A stretch of DNA of 64,000 nt, taken from Stappia taiwanensis (GTDB lineage: Bacteria > Pseudomonadota > Alphaproteobacteria > Rhizobiales > Stappiaceae). The translations under genes were made by a program, and so were the position numbers. The notes below the pieces were generated by a model. That model was given only the letters and a program-made list of their open reading frames with translations. It was not told where the DNA came from and did not search any database. Shown here in pieces: positions 45,782 through 55,598 of this stretch (its first letter is position 1; every line of letters starts with the position of its first letter). The stretch covers positions 372,001 through 436,000 of the forward strand of contig NZ_BMCR01000003.1 in the NCBI RefSeq assembly GCF_014635285.1, written 5' to 3'.

Positions 45782-46888
45782 TCAAAGACGGTCGAGCCAG
45801 ATGGAAAAGCCGGTGGCCGGAACATGCGCGCCGGCACCGAGAAGGGCGAGGAGCTTGTCGTAGCGCCCGCCGCCGATCAACTGGCCCGCCTCGGGGTTGG
45901 ACCGTGAGTGTATTTCAAAGACAAAGCCGGTGTAATAGTCGAGACGCCGGCCGAAGTCGGCGGAAAATCGCAAGCCATCCAGCGCGATCCCGCGGGCGTC
46001 GAGCGCCGCCAGCCGGTCGCGGAAGCGGGCGAGCGGGGCGGCAAGGTCGAGGCCGGTGTCGGCGGCGAACCGCTCCAGCGCGGCAAGCGCCTCTTCCGGC
46101 GTGCCGGAGATGTCGAGGAAGCGCGACAGAACATCCGCCGCCCGGTCGGTGGTGACGTCGTGGCTGGCGAGTGCCGCCTGTTCCAGCATCCGTTCGGCGA
46201 TGTCCTCGGTGCTCCGCCCGCCGATGGGGCGCAGGCCGGTCAGCGCCAGCAGCTCGGCCACGGCGCCGCGCGCCGCCTCCGGGTCAAGCCCGTCCAGCGC
46301 TCGGGCCAGCGCCGGGGCGGCGGGGGCGGTGTCGTGGGCGCCGCCGCGCATCCGTTCGATCGCCTGATCGAGTTCGGCCCGCTCGCCGAACAGGTCGCCA
46401 AGCCGGCGATGCCAGGCGGCCGGCAGGCCGAGCCCGTCGAGCACCGCCCGGAACAGCGCCTCGTCGCCGATCTGGATCATCGGATCGGCAACACCGAGAC
46501 GGTCCAGCGCGGTCAGGGCGAGGGCGAAGATATCCGCGTCCGCCGTTTCCAGATCCGTGCGCCCGAGGCATTCCACCCCGGCCTGCAGGAACTCGCCGGT
46601 GCCCTCGGGCCGCTGGCGGAACACCTTGCCGCAATAGCTGTAGCGCCCGGCGCGGGCCGGATCGCCATCGGAAATATGCTGGCGGCAGACCGGAATGGTG
46701 TAGTCCGGGCGCAGGCACAGCTCCTCGCCGGCCTGGTCGGCGGACAGATACATGCGCCCGCGAATGTCCTCGCCGATCAGGTCGAGAAACACCCGCGAGG
46801 GCTGCAGGATCGCCGGTTCGACCGGGGTGTAGTCGGTCTGCGCGAACAGTTTGCGCAGCCCGTCGGTGCGGGTCCGGGTCTCGCTCAT
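45782..46888 (-). CDS. hisZ: ATP phosphoribosyltransferase regulatory subunit HisZ
   Basis: 368 aa class II tRNA-synthetase-like protein without the anticodon-binding domain. It has [37 protein letters not shown] and [20 protein letters not shown], which parallel HisS motifs but with HisZ-type changes. It binds HisG and mediates histidine feedback. It overlaps hisS by 4 bases (ATGA) and is followed by hisG. Confidence 0.93.
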   Translation of the reverse strand: MSETRTRTDGLRKLFAQTDYTPVEPAILQPSRVFLDLIGEDIRGRMYLSADQAGEELCLRPDYTIPVCRQHISDGDPARAGRYSYCGKVFRQRPEGTGEFLQAGVECLGRTDLETADADIFALALTALDRLGVADPMIQIGDEALFRAVLDGLGLPAAWHRRLGDLFGERAELDQAIERMRGGAHDTAPAAPALARALDGLDPEAARGAVAELLALTGLRPIGGRSTEDIAERMLEQAALASHDVTTDRAADVLSRFLDISGTPEEALAALERFAADTGLDLAAPLARFRDRLAALDARGIALDGLRFSADFGRRLDYYTGFVFEIHSRSNPEAGQLIGGGRYDKLLALLGAGAHVPATGFSIWLDRL

Positions 46889-48360
46889 TCGCCGCTCTCC
46901 GATGCCTTGTCGCGATCCTCCGCCTGGGCGGTCAGCATCCGCGTCACCGCCGCGACGATGTCGCCCTCGGCCACGGTTTCCTGTGCCGGACGGCTTTCGC
47001 GCCAGGTGACATTGTCGGTGATCTCGCCGGACAGCCGCTTGCCCTCGATCAGGTCCTTGATCTGCACCACGCCCTGTTCGCGCTCGTCCGAGCCCTGGAT
47101 GATCGCCAGCGGACAGCCGCGCCGGTCGGCGTATTTGAGCTGGTTGCCGAACTTCTTCCAGTTGCCCTGGTACATTTCGGCGCGAATGCCGGCGGCGCGC
47201 AAGGTCTGGGTCATCTTCTGGTAGCGGCCGAGCGCTTCAAGGCCGCCGTCCATCACGGTGACCAGCACCGGCGCCAGCACCTCCTCGCGGCCCAGCTTGC
47301 CGAGGTTCTTCAGCGCGGTCATCAGCCGCGACACGCCGATGGAAAAGCCGGTGGCCGGAACGTCACGGCCGGTGAAGCGCTTGACCAGCCCGTCATAGCG
47401 GCCACCGCCACCGACCGAGCCGAACTGCACCACTTCGCCCTTTTCATTGGTGACGGGGAACAGCAGCTCCGCCTCGTAGACCGGGCCGGTGTAATATTCG
47501 AGGCCGCGCACCACGGACGGGTCGATCTTGATCCGGTCCGCGCCGTAGTCGCAGGCGGTGAAGATCTCCGCCATCTGGTCGAGTTCAGCCTGGCCCTCGG
47601 TGTCGAGCCGGGTCGTGCCCGCCATATAGCCGAGGATCAGGTCGATTGCGTCCGCGCCCAGCTCCGCGCCCTTGGTGAAGTCGCCGCTTTCGTCCTTGCG
47701 GCCTTCGCCGAGCAGCAGGCGCACGCCTTCGGGGCCGAACTTGTCGAGCTTGTCGATGGCCCGGAGCACGGTCAGTCGCCGTTCGGCATTCTCCTCGCCG
47801 CCCAGGCCGATGGCCTCCATCACCCCGTCGAGCACCTTGCGGTTGTTGACGCGGATGACATAGGAGCCGCGGGGGATGCCGAGCGCTTCCATGGTGTCGG
47901 CCATCATCATGCACATTTCCGCATCCGCCTGGACGCCGGGGGCGCCGATGGTGTCGGCGTCGAACTGCATGAACTGGCGGAACCGGCCGGGGCCGGGCTT
48001 TTCGTTGCGGAACACCCAGCCAGCCCGGTAGGTGCGGTAGGGCAGCTGGATCTCGTTGATGTTCTCCGCCACATGCCGGGCCAGCGGCGCGGTCAGGTCG
48101 TAACGCAGGGACATCCACTGCTCGTCGTCGTCCTGCACGGAGAAGACGCCGGCATTGGGCCGGTCGGTGTCGGGCAGGAACTTGCCGAGGCAGTCGGTGT
48201 ATTCGAAGGCCGGGGTCTCGACCGGATCGAAGCCATAATGCTCATAGACCGCCCGGATCTTCGCCAGCATCGCGTCGCTGGCGCGAATATCGGCGGCGGA
48301 GCGGTCGACAAAGCCACGCGGCAGGCGGGCCTTGAGCTTGAACGTCTTGGGTTTGGCCAT
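46885..48360 (-). CDS. hisS: Histidine-tRNA ligase
   Basis: 491 aa. Class II motifs: [18 protein letters not shown] (N-terminus), [20 protein letters not shown] then [12 protein letters not shown] (motif 2), [18 protein letters not shown], and the His-specific [20 protein letters not shown] (with motif 3 [12 protein letters not shown]). The C-terminal anticodon-binding domain is present. ATG at 48358-48360 matches homology; the 46-codon upstream extension does not. It is the first gene of hisS-hisZ-hisG-amidase. Confidence 0.95.
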   Translation of the reverse strand: MAKPKTFKLKARLPRGFVDRSAADIRASDAMLAKIRAVYEHYGFDPVETPAFEYTDCLGKFLPDTDRPNAGVFSVQDDDEQWMSLRYDLTAPLARHVAENINEIQLPYRTYRAGWVFRNEKPGPGRFRQFMQFDADTIGAPGVQADAEMCMMMADTMEALGIPRGSYVIRVNNRKVLDGVMEAIGLGGEENAERRLTVLRAIDKLDKFGPEGVRLLLGEGRKDESGDFTKGAELGADAIDLILGYMAGTTRLDTEGQAELDQMAEIFTACDYGADRIKIDPSVVRGLEYYTGPVYEAELLFPVTNEKGEVVQFGSVGGGGRYDGLVKRFTGRDVPATGFSIGVSRLMTALKNLGKLGREEVLAPVLVTVMDGGLEALGRYQKMTQTLRAAGIRAEMYQGNWKKFGNQLKYADRRGCPLAIIQGSDEREQGVVQIKDLIEGKRLSGEITDNVTWRESRPAQETVAEGDIVAAVTRMLTAQAEDRDKASESGE

Positions 48361-48581
48361 CGGATTTCCGGAAGATGCGGCATAGCGCGAAAGAATTGCG
48401 GGACAGGCCGGTTTCCTAGACGAAACAGCCGTTAAGGGCAAGGCGGGGGCGGAGCTTGCTGCCCGGGGCCTTCCCCCGCGACGCCTCGGCACTTGCAATG
48501 CGGGGCGTTCCGACTATGGTCCCCCGCGTCTTCGCGGCCGCAGGATCCGCCGCCGCGTTTTGAAGTTTTGCTGGAGACACC

Positions 48582-49775
48582 ATGCCGGGCGACGGCGCTT
48601 CACCCTCTGAACTGGCCGCATCCGTGGCACCGCGCACCGCGACGCCTGCCGCCGCGACGACGACTGCCGCGACCTTGGCCCCTGCGACCTTGTCCATAGT
48701 GCTGCCCACCTTCAACGAGCGCGACAACGTGCCGGTGCTGGTGGAGCGGCTCGACAAGGTGCTGGTCGGCGTGGCCTGGGAAGTGATCGTCGTCGACGAC
48801 AATTCCCCCGACGGCACGGCGGATGCGGCGCGGGCGCTGGCGGCGCGCGATCCGCGCGTGCGGGTCATCCGCCGGGTGGGGCGGCGCGGGCTCTCCGGCG
48901 CCTGCATCGAGGGCATGCTGGCCTCTTCCGCCGATTTCGTCGCGGTGATGGATGCCGATCTTCAGCACGATGAGACCCTGTTGCCGAAGATGCTGGCGAC
49001 GCTTTCCGCCGACGAGGCCGATCTGGTGGTGGCCAGCCGCCATGTGGAAGGCGGTGCGGTCGGCAACGGGCTCTCCTCGGTGCGCGCCTCCGGGTCGGGC
49101 CTTGCCAACACGCTGGCGCGCCGGCTCTTGCAGGTGGACCTGAGCGACCCGATGAGCGGGTTCTTCATGATCCGCCGGCGGGAAGTGGAGCGGCTGGCGC
49201 CGAGGCTGTCGGCGCAAGGCTTCAAGATCCTGCTCGATATCGCCGCCAGCGCGCGCGGCGAGTTGCGCATCGCCGAACTTCCCTATGTGTTCCGCGAAAG
49301 GCTGCACGGGCAAAGCAAGCTCGACACCCTTGTCGCCCTCGATTTCCTGGGTCTGCTCTTGTCCAAGCTTGTCGGCGATTTCGTTTCCGTCCGCTTCCTG
49401 ATGTTCATGATGGTCGGCGCCTCCGGTGTGGTGGTGCACATGCTGGCGCTGTTCGGCGGGCTGGAATTGCTCGGTCTTGAGTTCCAGAGCGCGCAGACGG
49501 CGGCGACCTTCGTGGCGATGACCACGAATTTCTACCTCAACAACCGGCTGACCTACCGCGACCGGCGGCTGAAGGGCTGGCGCGCCTTGCGCGGGCTGCT
49601 CAGCTTCTATCTGGTGTGCAGCTTCGGCGTCATCGCCAATGTGGGCGTGGCCACGCTGGTCTATGAGGAAAACGCCGGACGGCTGATGACCGGCATTGCC
49701 GGTGCCGCCGGCGCGGTGATGGGCGCGGTCTGGAACTACGCCGCCAGCTCCGTGCTGACCTGGCGCAAGGCCTGA
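48582..49775 (+). CDS. GT2 glycosyltransferase fused to a GtrA-like membrane domain
   Basis: 397 aa. After an Ala/Thr-rich N-terminus, the GT2 (DPM1/ArnC-like) domain runs from about residue 37 to 260: SIVLPTFNERDNVPVLVERL, EVIVVDDNSPDGTADAARAL, the metal motif AVMDADLQHDETLLPKML and MSGFFMIRRREVERLAP. Four C-terminal helices form a GtrA domain (FLMFMMVGASGVVVHMLALF; TNFYLNNRLTYRDRR). It should make a polyprenyl-phosphate sugar at the inner membrane, with GtrA assisting flipping. GGAGACACC precedes the ATG. It is followed after 4 bp by an ArnT-like transferase. Confidence 0.92.
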   Translation: MPGDGASPSELAASVAPRTATPAAATTTAATLAPATLSIVLPTFNERDNVPVLVERLDKVLVGVAWEVIVVDDNSPDGTADAARALAARDPRVRVIRRVGRRGLSGACIEGMLASSADFVAVMDADLQHDETLLPKMLATLSADEADLVVASRHVEGGAVGNGLSSVRASGSGLANTLARRLLQVDLSDPMSGFFMIRRREVERLAPRLSAQGFKILLDIAASARGELRIAELPYVFRERLHGQSKLDTLVALDFLGLLLSKLVGDFVSVRFLMFMMVGASGVVVHMLALFGGLELLGLEFQSAQTAATFVAMTTNFYLNNRLTYRDRRLKGWRALRGLLSFYLVCSFGVIANVGVATLVYEENAGRLMTGIAGAAGAVMGAVWNYAASSVLTWRKA

Positions 49776-49779
49776 GCCG

Positions 49780-51327
49780 ATGTCGGGCGCGCGCATGCCG
49801 GGCCGGGACGGTGAGACGCAGAGCGCCGGGATCGGGGGCGCGGATGTGCCGCGCTGGCTGAGGCCCGGACCGCTCGTCGCTCTGGTTGTCGTCCTGACGC
49901 TGCTGCGGCTTGTGGTCGCCGCCTCCTCCGGTCTTGCCGAGGACGAGGCCTATTACCGGCTCTGGGGTCTTCATCCCGCGACCGGCTATTACGATCATCC
50001 GCCGATGATCGGTTGGTGGATCTGGCTTGGCCAATGGCTTGCCGGCGACACCGCTCTTGGCATCCGTATCATCGGCGTTCTGTCCGGTGCGCTCGGCTCG
50101 CTGGCGCTGTGGCGCACGGCGGCGCTGTTGTTCGGCCGCACCACCGCCGGCTGGACGGTGCTCCTCTTCAACGCAACGCTCTTGATCGGCATCGGCAGTC
50201 TGATTGCCACGCCCGATGCGCCGTCCGTGCTGTTCTGGGGCCTGACCATCTGGGCGCTGGCGGAGCTGACGAAGGGCCGCAATGCCAACTGGTGGCTGGC
50301 GGTCGGGCTTTTCGCCGGGCTCGGCCTTGCCTCGAAATATTCGGTGCTGTTTCTCGGCGCGGGCATCGTGCTCTGGCTGCTTCTGGTGCCCGACGCGCGC
50401 CGCTGGTGGCGGTCCTGGCAGCTCTGGGCCGGCGGTGCGTTGGCGCTTCTGATCGTCCTGCCGGTGGTGCTGTGGAACGCCGATCACCAATGGGCGTCCT
50501 TCTACAAGCAGTTCGGCCGGGCCGTGCCCCATGGCTGGACGCTGAAATACCTGCTGGAGTTCATAGGCGCGCTGGCCGGGCTGCTCAACCCGCTGATCGC
50601 GGTGCTGGCGGTGATCGGTGCGGCGCGGATGATCCGTGGCACCTTGAAGGGGGAGGCGGCGGCCGGCTTGCTGATCTGGACCAGCCTGCCGTTCCTTGCT
50701 TATCTCGTCTTCCATAGCTTTCATGCCCGGGTGCAGGGCAACTGGCCGGCGCCGCTGTTCCCGGCGCTGGTGATGATGGCGGCAGTGGTCGCGAGCGCAC
50801 CGCCGCAGCGCCTTGCCCGGCTGTGGCGCGGCTGTGCCGTGATCGCCGTGCCGCTTGGTCTGGCGGTGTCGCTGGTCGTCTATGTCCATGCGGTGAGCCC
50901 GCTGACCGGCACGCTGGCGCGCAAGGACCCGACCTTCCAGACCCGTGGTTGGCCGGAGATCGGCGCCGCTCTGACCGATCTGGCTGGGCGGCACGACGCG
51001 CGCTGGATCGCCACACAGGCCTATGGCCTCAACGGGCAGCTTGCCTTTACCCTGCGCGGCGTCTTGCCGGTGGAGCAGGTTACCGAGCGCATCCGCTATG
51101 TGATGCAGCCGGATCTGGCTTCCGAAACCGCCCGTCGGCCGGCGCTGTTTGTTGCCGAGGCGCGGCGCGATCCGGGGGCGGAGGCGCTCGCAGCGCGCTT
51201 TGGCAAGGTCGAGCGGGTGGCCGAGCTGGTCCGCTCCGTTTCCGGTGTGCCGCTGGAAACGCTGGTGGTCTACCGCGTGGCCGAGCCGTCCGGCGACCCG
51301 CGCGATCCGGTTTACCCTTTACCCTGA
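49780..51327 (+). CDS. GT39/ArnT-like polyprenyl-phosphate glycosyltransferase
   Basis: 515 aa polytopic protein with 10-12 hydrophobic helices. SSGLAEDEAYYRLWGLHP has the acidic first-loop motif (E-D-E) typical of PMT/ArnT enzymes, followed by GYYDHPPMIGWWIWLGQWLA. It transfers sugars from polyprenyl phosphate to periplasmic acceptors such as lipid A or proteins. The C-terminal periplasmic part runs from about residue 375. It starts 4 bp after the GT2-GtrA gene, which likely supplies its donor. Acceptor unknown. Confidence 0.88.
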   Translation: MSGARMPGRDGETQSAGIGGADVPRWLRPGPLVALVVVLTLLRLVVAASSGLAEDEAYYRLWGLHPATGYYDHPPMIGWWIWLGQWLAGDTALGIRIIGVLSGALGSLALWRTAALLFGRTTAGWTVLLFNATLLIGIGSLIATPDAPSVLFWGLTIWALAELTKGRNANWWLAVGLFAGLGLASKYSVLFLGAGIVLWLLLVPDARRWWRSWQLWAGGALALLIVLPVVLWNADHQWASFYKQFGRAVPHGWTLKYLLEFIGALAGLLNPLIAVLAVIGAARMIRGTLKGEAAAGLLIWTSLPFLAYLVFHSFHARVQGNWPAPLFPALVMMAAVVASAPPQRLARLWRGCAVIAVPLGLAVSLVVYVHAVSPLTGTLARKDPTFQTRGWPEIGAALTDLAGRHDARWIATQAYGLNGQLAFTLRGVLPVEQVTERIRYVMQPDLASETARRPALFVAEARRDPGAEALAARFGKVERVAELVRSVSGVPLETLVVYRVAEPSGDPRDPVYPLP

Positions 51328-51424
51328 TTGGGGTTCTGACAGGGCGTGACCGTCTGGTCTAAGCGGGTATAAAGGGGAACCTGTTGTTTTCGTTCCGCCC
51401 GCTTCGCCCTGAAAGACCTTTTTG

Positions 51425-52213
51425 ATGCGACGTATCCTGCTGACCGCGCCGGACTATGGGCTTGCCTTCGGCGTTGACCGCGCGCAGCGCGAGCTCGTTG
51501 CCGCCGGGCTTTTGTCCGCCGTCGGCTGCATGGTGGTGTCCGATCTGTGGACCCGCGAATACCTGCCCTTGCGCGATACGGTCGATGCCGCGCGCCATGA
51601 AACGCGTGTCGGGCTGACGGTCACCCTGTGCGGACCGCATGCGCCCCTGTCGGGGGCGGCGCGAGAGCGGTTCGGCGAGACCTTTCCCGGTCCCTTCTGG
51701 TGGCGCTGGCGCAGCGCGCTGCGGCTCTTGCCCGAGGAGGTGCTGGCGGCGGAGGTCGATGCCCAGTTCCACCGCTTTGAGGACTACTACCAGCGCCCGG
51801 CGGATTTCGTGCATGTCGGCGATGATCTGATGGCAGTGCCGCGCGTCGCCCAGGTGGTGCTGCGGCAGGCGAGCCAGCGCGCCATGCCGCCGCAGGTGAT
51901 TGCGCCTGGCAAGGGGCGCCGGGGGTTGCGCGCGCTGCACCGTGCGGCGGAAGCGCTCGGCCTGGAGGTGCGTCCGCGCGGGCCGGGCTTTCCCTTTCCC
52001 GGCGCCCAGGCCGATTTGCGGGCGCATGTCTGGCGCGGGTTGAACGGGGTGCCGGATGGGGCGGTGGTGATGTGCCAGCCAGGGGAGGCCGATGATCGCC
52101 TGCGCCGCAGCGAGCCGCCGGTGGCTCAGGCCGCGCGGGCGGAGCTGTTCGGTTTCCTGAAGAGCGAGGAGTTTTCGCTGCTCCTGGTGGAAAAGGACAT
52201 CTTCCTCTATTGA
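51425..52213 (+). CDS. ChbG/HpnK (YdjC)-fold protein with degenerate active site
   Basis: 262 aa. The overall pattern fits the ChbG/HpnK/NaxD deacetylase family: RRILLTAPDYGLAFGVDRAQ, RVGLTVTLCGPHAPLSG, EVDAQFHRFEDYYQRPADFV and GAVVMCQPGEADDRLRR. Compared with the family consensus from memory, the key positions are changed: the ADD motif reads A-P-D (residues 8-10), the GLHL His reads Thr65, the HxHxH segment reads VGDDLM (131-136), and the C-terminal HPG reads QPG (218-220). It is therefore probably not an active metal deacetylase. ATG at 51425 follows TTTTTG; ribosome site weak. It is 97 bp after the ArnT-like gene. Confidence 0.75.
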   Translation: MRRILLTAPDYGLAFGVDRAQRELVAAGLLSAVGCMVVSDLWTREYLPLRDTVDAARHETRVGLTVTLCGPHAPLSGAARERFGETFPGPFWWRWRSALRLLPEEVLAAEVDAQFHRFEDYYQRPADFVHVGDDLMAVPRVAQVVLRQASQRAMPPQVIAPGKGRRGLRALHRAAEALGLEVRPRGPGFPFPGAQADLRAHVWRGLNGVPDGAVVMCQPGEADDRLRRSEPPVAQAARAELFGFLKSEEFSLLLVEKDIFLY

Positions 52214-52234
52214 CGACATGGTCAAAAGGAGCGG

Positions 52235-52288
52235 GCCCATACGAAAACGGCCCCCCGCGGGGATGGGGAGCCGTTTTCGTATGGGCCG
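52235..52288 (+). terminator. 18-bp perfect inverted repeat, likely terminator
   Basis: GGCCCATACGAAAACGGC (52235-52252) pairs perfectly with 52271-52288 around an 18-base G/C-rich loop. It begins 21 bp after the ChbG-fold gene. The T-run (four T) lies inside the right arm, not after it, so this is an unusual terminator or a 3'-end protecting hairpin. Confidence 0.65.
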
Positions 52289-52314
52289 GTCGCGAGGTCA
52301 GGAAAGCGACCGGC

Positions 52315-52354
52315 TGTTGTCCTTGATATAGGGAGCTTCCGGCCGGACAACAGT
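52315..52354. repeat. 9-bp inverted repeat upstream of the Crp-family gene
   Basis: CTGTTGTCC (52315-52323) and GGACAACAG (52346-52354) are perfect inverted repeats with a 22-base spacer. They lie about 160-195 bp ahead of the Crp-type regulator and after the terminator-like hairpin. Possibly an operator or a leader structure. The rest of 52289-52510 shows no gene. Confidence 0.45.
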
Positions 52355-52510
52355 GATGGGCATCACACAATCCGTTTTGTCGGAACGGAAACGACACTAA
52401 GCTGTTTTGGCTCCCGCCCAGGTGGCAGGCGGGAGCAGCGCGGCAGGCATGCTGGAGGGGCAGGGCCGGGGCGCCGCGCGAGGGCGGGCACACGAACGGG
52501 GCAGAATACA

Positions 52511-53200
52511 ATGGTTGAGCTGCAAAGGTTTCTGGAGAACAGCTTCTCGCTGGAGGGGCTGTCGGGCGATCTGGCGTCCGGGCTGGCGGCTCTGGCGCGG
52601 CCGATGTCGGTCAAGCCCGGGGCGATCCTGTTTGAATCCGGCGATCCGGGCAACGGCTGCTATGCCATTCTGGAAGGCTCGCTCAAGGTCTCGATTGTCA
52701 GCGTCGAGGGGGACGAGCAGTTTCTCGCGGTGATGGGGCCGGGCAGCATCGTCGGCGAACTGGCGCTTCTGGACGGGCGGGCGCGTTCGGCCAATGTCAC
52801 GGCGCTGAAGGCCTCGCGTCTGGCCTTCATCGACAAATATGCCTTCGAGCGCTTCGCCGATGCCAATCCGGCGGTCTACCGCCATATGCTGTCGATTGTC
52901 GGCAAGCGGTTGCGCCAGGCCAACGACGTGCTTGCCGCGCGCTCCTTCCTGCCGCTTCCCGGACGGGTGGCCCAGACCTTGTTGCAACTGGCCGAGACCT
53001 TCGGCAAGCCGGTGGAGAAAGACCGGATCCTCATTCACTACAAGCTTTCCCAATCGGACATCGCCAATATGGCTGGCGCGGCGCGGGAAAACGTCAGCCG
53101 GGTGCTGAATGACTGGAAGCGGGCGGGAACCATCAGCCGGATTTCCGGATATTACTGCCTGGAGAAGCCGGATCTTCTGAAACAGGCCTCGGCGCTCTAG
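52511..53200 (+). CDS. Crp/Fnr-family transcriptional regulator
   Basis: 229 aa. The cNMP-binding-like N-terminal domain has ILFESGDPGNGCYAILEGSL and GPGSIVGELALLDGRARSAN; a dimer helix follows, then a C-terminal HTH (KLSQSDIANMAGAARENVSR then VLNDWKRAGTI). No Fe-S cysteine set is present, so it is not an FNR oxygen sensor. GELALLDGRARSA resembles the cAMP phosphate-binding cassette but with changes, so the ligand is uncertain. The Shine-Dalgarno is weak (GGGGCAG). Target genes unknown; the chemoreceptor gene follows at 53429. Confidence 0.9.
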   Translation: MVELQRFLENSFSLEGLSGDLASGLAALARPMSVKPGAILFESGDPGNGCYAILEGSLKVSIVSVEGDEQFLAVMGPGSIVGELALLDGRARSANVTALKASRLAFIDKYAFERFADANPAVYRHMLSIVGKRLRQANDVLAARSFLPLPGRVAQTLLQLAETFGKPVEKDRILIHYKLSQSDIANMAGAARENVSRVLNDWKRAGTISRISGYYCLEKPDLLKQASAL

Positions 53201-53368
53201 CAGCGCGCGGCCTGCTGCGAGGCTTTCCCGGAACCGCCGTTTCCGCGACGTCGCGACGTCATTTTACGCAATTCGGGCATGAAAATTCTTTTGCGTGCAT
53301 TGATCGAAGGATGCATCCGGAAATAGAAAATAGTCAGAAATCGCAGGGGGTTAAGCCGTCGGTAACAA

Positions 53369-53392
53369 GGTTGATCGTAGCAAGGATCAACC
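53369..53392. promoter_or_regulatory. 8-bp palindrome upstream of the chemoreceptor gene
   Basis: GGTTGATC (53369-53376) and GATCAACC (53385-53392) with an 8-base spacer, about 37 bp ahead of the chemoreceptor ATG. The size and position suit an operator or leader hairpin. The TTGATC/GATCAA halves recall an FNR/Crp site but the spacing is too wide for a standard one. Confidence 0.4.
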
Positions 53393-53428
53393 AGAGGGTG
53401 CCGATGGGCCAAATGCGAGGTTCGCCAG

Positions 53429-55483
53429 ATGCGGTTTTCTGATCTTTCCATTCGCAACAAGCTTCTTCTCAGTGCCGGCGCACTGTTTCTCGTGTCCCTG
53501 CTTGGCGTGAGCCTCACCGGATCGGTGGTGATGACCTCCGCGACCCGGGATCTGGCGCATGAGCAAGCCCGCGCCCTGCTTGAGGCCTATGCCGAAGACG
53601 TGTCGGGCTCGGTGATCGAGCCGGTGACCGTTGCCAAGACCGCCGCCGCGACCGTGGAAGGGCTCATCCAGGGCGGCATGCGCGATCGCGACAGCCTTGG
53701 CGATCTGATGATCCGCACCGTGGAAGCCAATCCGGAACTGGTGGGCATGACGCTGGCCTTCGAGCCGAATGCGCTCGATGGCAAGGATGCGGAGTTCACC
53801 TCGCACAAGTATTCCGACGCCACCGGCCGCTTCGTGCCCTATTTCTTCTTCGGCCCCGACCGCACGGTGAAGGTCGAGCAGCTGGTGATGACCAAGGAGG
53901 CGGGCACCGAGGGCTGGTATGATGCGCCGGTGCGCAACAACCGTTCGTCGATCACCCCGCCTTACACCTATCCGCTGAACGGCAAGGACGTCCTGATGAC
54001 CACGGTCAGCTGGGTGCTGCGCGAGGCCGGCAAGCCGGTTGGCATCGTCACCGCCGACATGGCCCTGACCGATATCGTCGAACGGATGTCCACGCACACT
54101 CCCTTCGGCGCCGGACGGGTTCGCCTCGTTGGCGGCGACAACCTGTGGGTCTCGACCGACGAGGCGGACAAGCTCGGCAAGCCCGTGGCCGATGCCAGCG
54201 TGCTGGAGCTGATCCGCCAGGCGGAGAGTGCCGGCTATGGCGAGAGCATCGACGACCGGTTCCAGGCGGCCGTGCCGGTTGCCTTCCCCGGGGTGGAGAA
54301 CAAGTGGTACGTCACCGTCGACATTCCCTATGACGTGATGATGGCCGGCGCCATCAGCGCGCGCAACACCATGCTGGCGATCTCCGGCGGCTTGCTGGTG
54401 CTGGTCCTCGTTTTCGTCTGGTTCGGTGCCGGTGCGGTTGCCCGTCCGGTGGTGCGGCTCACCGAGGTGATGCGGCGTCTGGCCGATGGGGATACCTCGG
54501 TCGACACCTCGATCGGCGCGCGCAAGGACGAGATTGGCGACATGGCCGTTGCCGTCGAGACCTTCAGGGAAAACGCCATCGAGCGTCAGCGTCTTGAAGC
54601 GGCGCAAGGCGAGGAGACCAGCGCGCGGATTGCCCGTCAGGCCCGCACCGAGGCGCTGATCACCGATTTCCGCAGCAAGGTGCAGGAGCTGATCGGTACC
54701 GTCAGCCAGACCGCCAGCGGCCTTGGCGAGACCGCCCGCGAGTTGACCGAGACCGCGCGCGACAATGCCGAACGCTCGGTCGCGACCTCGCAGGCCAGCT
54801 CCGAGGCGACCGACAATGTGCAGACCGTCGCCAGCGCGGCGGAGGAGCTGAGCGCCTCCATCGCCGAGATCTCCCGCCAGGTCGGTCAGACCACCCAGGT
54901 GGTCGATCAGGCGACGCAGGGCACCCACGCGACCAACGAGAAGGTCGCCAGCCTTGCCCAGGCCGCCAACAAGATCGGCGAAGTGGTCAGCCTCATTCAG
55001 GCGATTGCCGAACAGACCAACTTGCTGGCCCTGAATGCCACCATCGAGGCGGCGCGGGCCGGCGAGGCCGGACGGGGCTTTGCCGTCGTCGCGGCGGAGG
55101 TGAAGGAACTGGCGACCCAGACCTCCAAGGCCACGGAAGAGATCGGCGCGCAGATTTCCTCGATCCAGGGATCGACCGGCGAGGCCGTGTCGGCGATTGG
55201 CGAGATCGCGCAGATCATGCAGGAGGTCAACGGCTACACCGCCTCGATTGCCAGCGCGGTGGAGCAGCAGGGCGCGGCAACGAGCGACATTTCCCGCAGC
55301 GTGCAGCAGGCGGCGCAAGGCACCGGCGCGGTGACCCGCCACATGGGCGAGCTTGCCCAGGCGGTGGAAAGCACCAGCATGGCGGCGGAAAACGTGCTGT
55401 CGGCCTCCGGCGCGATGAGCGACAACACCGATGCCCTGCGCAGCGAGATCGACCGCTTCCTGCAGGATGTGGCCGCCGCCTGA
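53429..55483 (+). CDS. Methyl-accepting chemotaxis protein with Cache sensor
   Basis: 684 aa. TM1 (about 12-33), a periplasmic dCache-type sensor (about 40-300; [20 protein letters not shown] then [20 protein letters not shown] is the PAS-like core), TM2 (about 309-331), HAMP ([20 protein letters not shown]) and a signalling domain whose hairpin tip contains [20 protein letters not shown] immediately followed by [20 protein letters not shown]. It relays an external signal (often amino or organic acids) to CheA. The C-terminus lacks a CheR-tethering pentapeptide. It is transcribed alone and ends in a strong terminator. Confidence 0.95.
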   Translation: MRFSDLSIRNKLLLSAGALFLVSLLGVSLTGSVVMTSATRDLAHEQARALLEAYAEDVSGSVIEPVTVAKTAAATVEGLIQGGMRDRDSLGDLMIRTVEANPELVGMTLAFEPNALDGKDAEFTSHKYSDATGRFVPYFFFGPDRTVKVEQLVMTKEAGTEGWYDAPVRNNRSSITPPYTYPLNGKDVLMTTVSWVLREAGKPVGIVTADMALTDIVERMSTHTPFGAGRVRLVGGDNLWVSTDEADKLGKPVADASVLELIRQAESAGYGESIDDRFQAAVPVAFPGVENKWYVTVDIPYDVMMAGAISARNTMLAISGGLLVLVLVFVWFGAGAVARPVVRLTEVMRRLADGDTSVDTSIGARKDEIGDMAVAVETFRENAIERQRLEAAQGEETSARIARQARTEALITDFRSKVQELIGTVSQTASGLGETARELTETARDNAERSVATSQASSEATDNVQTVASAAEELSASIAEISRQVGQTTQVVDQATQGTHATNEKVASLAQAANKIGEVVSLIQAIAEQTNLLALNATIEAARAGEAGRGFAVVAAEVKELATQTSKATEEIGAQISSIQGSTGEAVSAIGEIAQIMQEVNGYTASIASAVEQQGAATSDISRSVQQAAQGTGAVTRHMGELAQAVESTSMAAENVLSASGAMSDNTDALRSEIDRFLQDVAAA

Positions 55484-55514
55484 CCGGCGCGGATCACAGG
55501 ACAGAACCGAAAAG

Positions 55515-55541
55515 ACGGCGGGGCAGGTCCCCGCCGTTTTT
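55515..55541. terminator. Bidirectional terminator between the chemoreceptor and nsrR
   Basis: A 9-bp perfect stem (55515-55523 with 55529-55537), 5-base loop and a T-run at 55537-55541; AAAA at 55510-55513 gives a U-tract on the minus strand as well. It serves the convergent chemoreceptor and Rrf2-type genes. Confidence 0.85.
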
Positions 55542-55598
55542 GCGTGCGCCAATGCATCCCGGCCCCCGCGCCGGGATCGGGGAGCCACCGGATGCGCG

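Noticed and set aside
53369-53392. FNR/Crp box before the chemoreceptor gene
   Set aside because: TTGATC/GATCAA halves are separated by 8 bases; FNR sites have TTGAT-N4-ATCAA. Kept only as a generic palindrome.
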